This document shows, piece after piece, positions 7,976-11,792 of a DNA stretch of 11,792 bases. This stretch comes from CAZFPT01 sp046541875 (GTDB taxonomy: Bacteria > Planctomycetota > Phycisphaerae > SM23-33): NCBI GenBank assembly GCA_046541875.1, contig JBKHCL010000094.1, positions 1 through 11,792 on the forward strand. Reading direction: 5' to 3'. The notes under the pieces are model-generated. The model was not told where the DNA came from. It did not search any database and saw only the letters and a list, made by a program, of their open reading frames with translations. The translations under genes and the position numbers were made by a program. How positions within the stretch are numbered: the first letter of the stretch is position 1; every line of letters starts with the position of its first letter.

Positions 7976-8935
7976 TCATCGCGGGGGGAGGGGTGCGTGT
8001 TTCTGCAAAAGTCCCCAAGGCCAGCCCCAGGAGTCCTGCTGTTCGGGGACGAGCAGGTGCATGCGGAACGGCGCGACGCTCACGTGCAGCGGGGTGTTGG
8101 GTCCCGGGTCGCCGTCGACTTGTGTGGCGGTGGGTCCGTCGGGCGTTTCGATGGTGGCGTTTCGGCAGCGGCGGTAGAGCACGTCGCCTTTGAGCGGGTG
8201 CAGCCGAAGCAGCGTCCATGCGGCATGGAGCATCAGTCCGGTCTGCTCTCGGCAGCGGAAGATGACCAGGTCCAGCAGGCCGTCGTCGAAGCGGGCATCG
8301 CGGCAGATGCGAAGCCCCACGGCGTAGCGGGAGATGTTGCCCACGAACGCCAGGCCATAATCGTCGAAGATGTCCTCGCCATCGACGTTGACCTTCATGC
8401 GCGGGAAATCGTGCTCCCAGAACGTCCGCCAGATCGGCCAGAAGTAGCTCAGGTGGGAGATGTGTCCTCGTCGCGAGGTGGTCAGGCGACGGACGACCTC
8501 GCCGTCGAAGCCCACGCCCATGATCAGCAGGAATCGCCGGTCGTTGATTTCGCCGACGTCGCATTCCAGCACGGTTCCGGCGCGGAGGATCTCGACGATG
8601 TCTCGCGGGTTTCCCGGGACGCTCATCTCCTGGGCGAGCAGATTCTCGGTACCGGCAGGGATCGGCAGGATGGGCACGTCGCTGCCGGCCAATCCGTTGG
8701 CGATCTCGTTGACGGTCCCGTCCCCGCCCCAGGAGAGGATGGCGGCGGCATCGTCTTTGACGCTTCGGGCGTACCGGGTGGCGTCGCCGGCGCAGCGGGT
8801 TTCATGCTCCACCAGGGGCAACCCGAGCGACTCGATGCGACGTCGCAGCTCGGCCAGCATTCGCTTCCGTCCGCCGTACCCGCTCTTGGGATTGATCACC
8901 AGATGAAGTGGGTTCGAAGCGTCGGCCTGAATCAT
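7976..8935 (-). CDS. Diacylglycerol kinase-family lipid kinase
   Basis: A 319-residue protein of the DAGK catalytic/YegS-DgkB superfamily, which transfers phosphate from a nucleotide to a lipid hydroxyl such as diacylglycerol or sphingosine-like lipids. NPKSG (15-19) and the nucleotide-binding GGDGT (70-74), followed by NEIANGL and PAGTENLLAQ, are diagnostic. The C-terminal beta-sandwich half follows (FDDGLLDLVIF, then TQVDGDPG). No signal peptide or membrane segment is seen, so it is likely cytosolic or peripheral on the membrane. I chose the ATG at 8935 because GGGAG lies 5 nt upstream (8941-8945); an in-frame ATG 10 codons earlier (8965) has no SD. It is divergent from the TPR/alpha-CTD gene and convergent with the small RNA candidate. 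The lipid substrate cannot be told from sequence. Confidence 0.92.
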   Translation of the reverse strand: MIQADASNPLHLVINPKSGYGGRKRMLAELRRRIESLGLPLVEHETRCAGDATRYARSVKDDAAAILSWGGDGTVNEIANGLAGSDVPILPIPAGTENLLAQEMSVPGNPRDIVEILRAGTVLECDVGEINDRRFLLIMGVGFDGEVVRRLTTSRRGHISHLSYFWPIWRTFWEHDFPRMKVNVDGEDIFDDYGLAFVGNISRYAVGLRICRDARFDDGLLDLVIFRCREQTGLMLHAAWTLLRLHPLKGDVLYRRCRNATIETPDGPTATQVDGDPGPNTPLHVSVAPFRMHLLVPEQQDSWGWPWGLLQKHAPLPPR

Positions 8936-8964
8936 GCCATCTCCCGCGGGGTGCACAGTTGCCA

Positions 8965-8992
8965 TTGAACATTGCGACAGGAACCCTATAAT
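8965..8992 (+). promoter_or_regulatory. Sigma-70-type promoter of the TPR/alpha-CTD gene
   Basis: TTGAAC (8965-8970), a 16-bp spacer, then an exact TATAAT (8987-8992). The predicted start near 8999 leaves a leader of about 60 nt before the ATG at 9061. It also shows that the ATG at 9016 in the same frame is less likely, since AGGAG precedes 9061. Confidence 0.65.
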
Positions 8993-9015
8993 ACCCGGTT
9001 TGTCGACTCAGGCAA
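8988..9015 (-). promoter_or_regulatory. Divergent promoter of the lipid kinase gene
   Basis: On the minus strand TTGCCT (9010-9015) is followed after 16 bp by TATTAT (8988-8993). This -10 box overlaps the plus-strand TATAAT almost completely, so the two promoters share one symmetric AT core. The predicted start near 8981 gives a leader of about 45 nt. Confidence 0.5.
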
Positions 9016-9060
9016 ATGAACAGATATCCGACGCCGCCACTTTGCGTGCGAGGAGAGACC

Positions 9061-10404
9061 ATGGACCAGGTGGAGCAAGACGTGGACACAATCGAGCAGA
9101 TCGTCGAGAAGGACAGCTGGAGCGCCGAGGAGCACGACGCGCTGATGGCGCAGCTGCTGGACGTTTCCGATCCGGCCGGTCGGCTTTCGGCGATATTGCG
9201 GAAGCTGGAAAACGAGAATCCCGAGCCCAAGGGTGCCGCCGCGCTGAAAATCGGCATCCTGCGGTACATGCTCTGCCGGTTCTCTGCCGCCCTGGATGCC
9301 CTCTCCGAGGCGACGGACAACAAGGACCGTCACTGGTTCCAGGCAATGTGTCTCAAGCACCTCCAGCAGTACGCCCAGGCGAGCGAGGAATTCGAGCGGG
9401 CCGAGTCGCGAGGCTGGGACGGCGGGCAGGTCGCCCTGCAGCAGGCCGAGCTGCTGGTCCTGCGCGGTGAGTTGGACGAGGCGAGCAAGGCCCTCAAGAA
9501 GGTCGCTGCCTCGCTGGGCGATTCGCCGGACTTCCTGTACGTCAAGGGCATGATGCTGGAACTCGCCGGTGACGGCGAGGAGGCCGTCTCGCTGTACATC
9601 CAGGCGCGGGAGTTGGCCGACGGGCACGACGGGGCGACCTTCCGCCTGGCGTATTTCTACGACCTCCACGGAGAGGAAGAGGAAGCAATCGAGCTTTATC
9701 GCGAGATCATCTCGCATCCGCCGATCTTCGCCAACGCGCTGCTGAACCTCGCGGTGCTCTACGAGGACGCCGGTCAGTACAACCAGGCCACCGAAGCCGT
9801 CCGCCGCGTGCTGGCGATCAATCCGAATCATGGTCGGGCGAAGATGTTCCTCAAAGACGCCGAAGCCTCCAAGAACATGTACTACGACGAGGACCAGGCC
9901 CGTCGCATCGCCAAACGCAACGCCGTGCTGGATATCCCCGTCACCGACTTCGAGTTGAGCGTGCGGGCCCGCAACTGCCTCAAGAAAATGAACATCCGCA
10001 CCCTCGGCGACCTGGTGAAAATCACCGAGTCCGAACTGCTGGGCTACAAGAACTTCGGCGAGACCTCGCTGAAGGAAATCAAGGACATGCTCTCGGCCAA
10101 AGGCCTGCGTCTGGGACAGGCGCTGGAAGAAGGCAGCGAACTGGCAATTCCCACCACGCTGCCCGAGTCGCCGCAGATCGCCGGGGTCGACGAGAGCGTG
10201 CTGAACAAGTCCGTGGATCACGTCGAGTTCTCCGTGCGTTCGCGACGGGCGCTGGAGACACTGGGCATCAACACGTTGGGCGACCTTGCCGCCAAGACCG
10301 AAGCCGAGCTGCTGGCGTGCAAGAATTTCGGCCAGACCAGCCTCAACGAGATGCGCCAGCGACTGACCGAGAACGGCCTGGACCTGCGAGACCCGAACGC
10401 CTGA
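9061..10404 (+). CDS. TPR protein with two RNA polymerase alpha C-terminal domains
   Basis: A 447-residue protein. Residues about 50-285 are helical tetratricopeptide-like repeats (for example ANALLNLAVLYEDAGQYNQA). Two domains like the C-terminal domain of the RNA polymerase alpha subunit follow, at about 291-353 and 381-443. The first, VTDFELSVRARNCLKKMNI then GDLVKITESELL and NFGETSLKEIK, aligns closely with E. coli alpha. R302, N305 and K308 match DNA-contacting R265, N268 and K271. In the second, R393 matches R265 but the N268 position is Arg. The alpha N-terminal assembly domain is absent, so this is not the polymerase subunit itself. It may bind UP-like DNA, sigma or activators and bridge them through the TPRs; that role is inference. 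The start at 9061 has AGGAG 5 nt upstream. The SpoIID-like gene lies 58 bp downstream. Confidence 0.93.
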   Translation: MDQVEQDVDTIEQIVEKDSWSAEEHDALMAQLLDVSDPAGRLSAILRKLENENPEPKGAAALKIGILRYMLCRFSAALDALSEATDNKDRHWFQAMCLKHLQQYAQASEEFERAESRGWDGGQVALQQAELLVLRGELDEASKALKKVAASLGDSPDFLYVKGMMLELAGDGEEAVSLYIQARELADGHDGATFRLAYFYDLHGEEEEAIELYREIISHPPIFANALLNLAVLYEDAGQYNQATEAVRRVLAINPNHGRAKMFLKDAEASKNMYYDEDQARRIAKRNAVLDIPVTDFELSVRARNCLKKMNIRTLGDLVKITESELLGYKNFGETSLKEIKDMLSAKGLRLGQALEEGSELAIPTTLPESPQIAGVDESVLNKSVDHVEFSVRSRRALETLGINTLGDLAAKTEAELLACKNFGQTSLNEMRQRLTENGLDLRDPNA

Positions 10405-10418
10405 CCGCCCCGGGGCGG
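10405..10418. other. 14-bp perfect palindrome after the TPR/alpha-CTD stop
   Basis: CCGCCCCGGGGCGG begins directly after the TGA. It can form a 5-bp stem with a CCGG loop. No T-run follows, so it is not a clear terminator; the downstream gene is probably co-transcribed. Confidence 0.4.
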
Positions 10419-10462
10419 CACGCACGACGGGTTGACAGCGACCGGGCGGAATGGAGTCCGCG

Positions 10463-11788
10463 ATGACCCGTGCGCGCCGGCTGTGGCAGATCATTCGTCG
10501 TCTGTGGGAACCGCTGCTGGGGCCGTGCGCGATCCTGGCGAGTTGCTGCGTCCTCTCTGCGGTCATTCTCAGCAGCTGCGCCCGCCCCGGCGAGGACACC
10601 CTCTCCGAGTTGGCCGGACCCGTCGGCGGGCCCGGTGCGCCCCGCATTCGCGTGCTGCTCACCAACGACCCCAGGCCTGTCGTTCGCCTGGAGTGCACCG
10701 GCGGGTACATTCTCCGCTCCGGCGAGGAGATCGTGGCCGCCTCCCAGGGCGCTCCCGGCCCGATCGTGGCCACCCATACCGCCGGCGAGTGGAGCTTCAA
10801 TGGCCTCAAGGCGGAGACCGGCCCGATCATCTTCGAGCCGATGGGCGAGGCGATCGTCGCGATCAACGGCGTGAGCTATCGCGGCTCGTTGCGGCTGATC
10901 CCGGCCGGGCCGGACGCCCTCCGCGTGGTCAACGACGTCGACCTCGAGCAGTACCTCGCGTCGGTGATCGCCAAGGAGTTGTATCGCGATTGGCACCTCC
11001 AGGCGTATCGTGCCCAGGCGGTGGCGGCCCGGACGTTCGCCCTCTACCAGGCGAAGACCTACGGCAAGACGCGCGATCACGATGTCCGGGCGGATCAGAG
11101 TTCCCAGGCATATCCCGGCGTCACCGGCGAGACGGTCAAGTCCCGCCGGGCTGTGCGGTCGACGGCCGGCGTTGTGTTGACGTATCCCATCGACGGGGAG
11201 CACAGACTGTTCCGGGCCCAGTACTCCTCCTGTTGCGGTGGGCGGGTGAACCCGGCCGACGTGGTGCAGGAATCGGCGGACATCCCTCCGCTTCGCGGCG
11301 GGCAGGTCTGCACCGATTGTGGCCGGCAGCCGTTCGCGTCGTCGAAGTACCGTTGGTCTACGGTGACGGTTCACCGGGCCGACCTGTTCAACGCGATTCT
11401 GCGGCGCTATCCCGCCCGGGCCGGCCGACTGGCGGGGGTGGACCGCGTGGTGGTCACCGAGCGGACCGAGCACGGCAGGCCGATGTTCGTCAAGGCGTAC
11501 GACAGCCGGGGTCGGGCGATTCGCATGCGGGCTGATGATCTGCGGATCTGCCTGCTTTACGCGGGCATTCCCGCAGCCAAACGCCTCTACTCGATGAACT
11601 GCTCGATCGTCAACGCCGGCGATTCGGTGCAGTTCACCGACGGACGCGGGTTCGGGCATGGGATCGGAATGTGCCAGTACGGCGCCCAGTCCAAGGCGGC
11701 CAAGGGATGGTCGGCCGCCAGGATCCTGGAGTTTTACTACCCCGACTCACGTCTGCTGGTCGTCGGACCGGACCAGGCCGATCGTTGA
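10463..11788 (+). CDS. SpoIID/LytB-domain lipoprotein, probable peptidoglycan lytic enzyme
   Basis: A 441-residue protein of the SpoIID/LytB (amidase enhancer) family. B. subtilis SpoIID is a lytic transglycosylase that cuts glycan strands. Its catalytic Glu lies before the conserved AQAVAARTFAL-type segment; here the likely equivalent is E172 in SVIAKELYRDW. The second family signature GRGFGHGIGMCQYGAQ occupies 394-409. The N-terminus has a basic stretch, a hydrophobic segment (about 18-36) and a lipobox LSSC with C39, so it is probably a lipid-anchored envelope protein. Extra cysteines (C257, C258 before GG, and C283/C286 as CTDC) may bind a metal. The start at 10463 is preferred over 10451 because GGAG lies 6 nt upstream. 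It probably shares the transcript of the TPR/alpha-CTD gene. Sporulation is not implied; the family occurs widely in non-spore-formers. Confidence 0.9.
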   Translation: MTRARRLWQIIRRLWEPLLGPCAILASCCVLSAVILSSCARPGEDTLSELAGPVGGPGAPRIRVLLTNDPRPVVRLECTGGYILRSGEEIVAASQGAPGPIVATHTAGEWSFNGLKAETGPIIFEPMGEAIVAINGVSYRGSLRLIPAGPDALRVVNDVDLEQYLASVIAKELYRDWHLQAYRAQAVAARTFALYQAKTYGKTRDHDVRADQSSQAYPGVTGETVKSRRAVRSTAGVVLTYPIDGEHRLFRAQYSSCCGGRVNPADVVQESADIPPLRGGQVCTDCGRQPFASSKYRWSTVTVHRADLFNAILRRYPARAGRLAGVDRVVVTERTEHGRPMFVKAYDSRGRAIRMRADDLRICLLYAGIPAAKRLYSMNCSIVNAGDSVQFTDGRGFGHGIGMCQYGAQSKAAKGWSAARILEFYYPDSRLLVVGPDQADR

Positions 11789-11792
11789 ATCG

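Noticed and set aside
9016..9060. Upstream ATG for the TPR/alpha-CTD protein
   Set aside because: It would add 15 residues with no SD, whereas AGGAG sits correctly before the ATG at 9061.
10432..10437. TTGACA, a perfect -35 hexamer before the SpoIID-like gene
   Set aside because: No -10-like hexamer lies 16-18 bp downstream, and the start codon is too close.
8986..10866. A 626-codon open frame on the minus strand
   Set aside because: Antisense to the TPR/alpha-CTD gene and the start of the SpoIID-like gene, both of which have clear domains and SD signals.

Overview
The window is a GC-rich bacterial chromosome segment with tightly packed genes and good Shine-Dalgarno (SD) sequences. Two features suggest Planctomycetota: a tetratricopeptide protein carrying two RNA polymerase alpha C-terminal domains, and several GroEL paralogues. 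This is inference from family knowledge; there is no rRNA or other phylogenetic marker here to prove it. No mobile element, tRNA, rRNA or CRISPR array was recognised.

Left part (12-7244, minus strand, read right to left): a protein-quality-control cluster in the order groEL2 - groES - groEL1 - SPFH/prohibitin-like membrane protein - dnaJ - grpE - FmdB-type zinc-ribbon protein. Gaps are 40-165 bp. Two gaps hold hairpins (5538-5553 and 3439-3469) that could tune relative expression. The two GroELs differ. GroEL2 has a canonical Gly-Gly-Met tail. GroEL1 lacks that tail and has lost both residues matching the E. coli D155-R395 salt bridge. No dnaK lies in the window although both of its co-chaperones do.

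Centre (7245-7975): about 730 bp without a conventional intact gene, but rich in signals. It holds the groEL2 leader with a 9-bp inverted repeat and an exact DnaA box (7431-7439). It also holds a pair of mutually exclusive hairpins (7451-7486), a frame-broken small coding region (7527-7671), and a plus-strand structured RNA candidate (about 7718-7887). That RNA folds as a long rod with a central bubble, like 6S RNA, and ends in a clear intrinsic terminator.

Right part (7976-11788): a diacylglycerol/lipid kinase gene on the minus strand and, divergently, the gene for the TPR plus double alpha-CTD protein. They appear to be driven by back-to-back promoters sharing one symmetric -10 element (8987-8993). 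Downstream lies a SpoIID/LytB-type lipoprotein gene, which ends just before the window does.

The most interesting items are the TPR/alpha-CTD protein, the 6S-like RNA candidate, the specialised second GroEL, and the SPFH protein inside the chaperone cluster.
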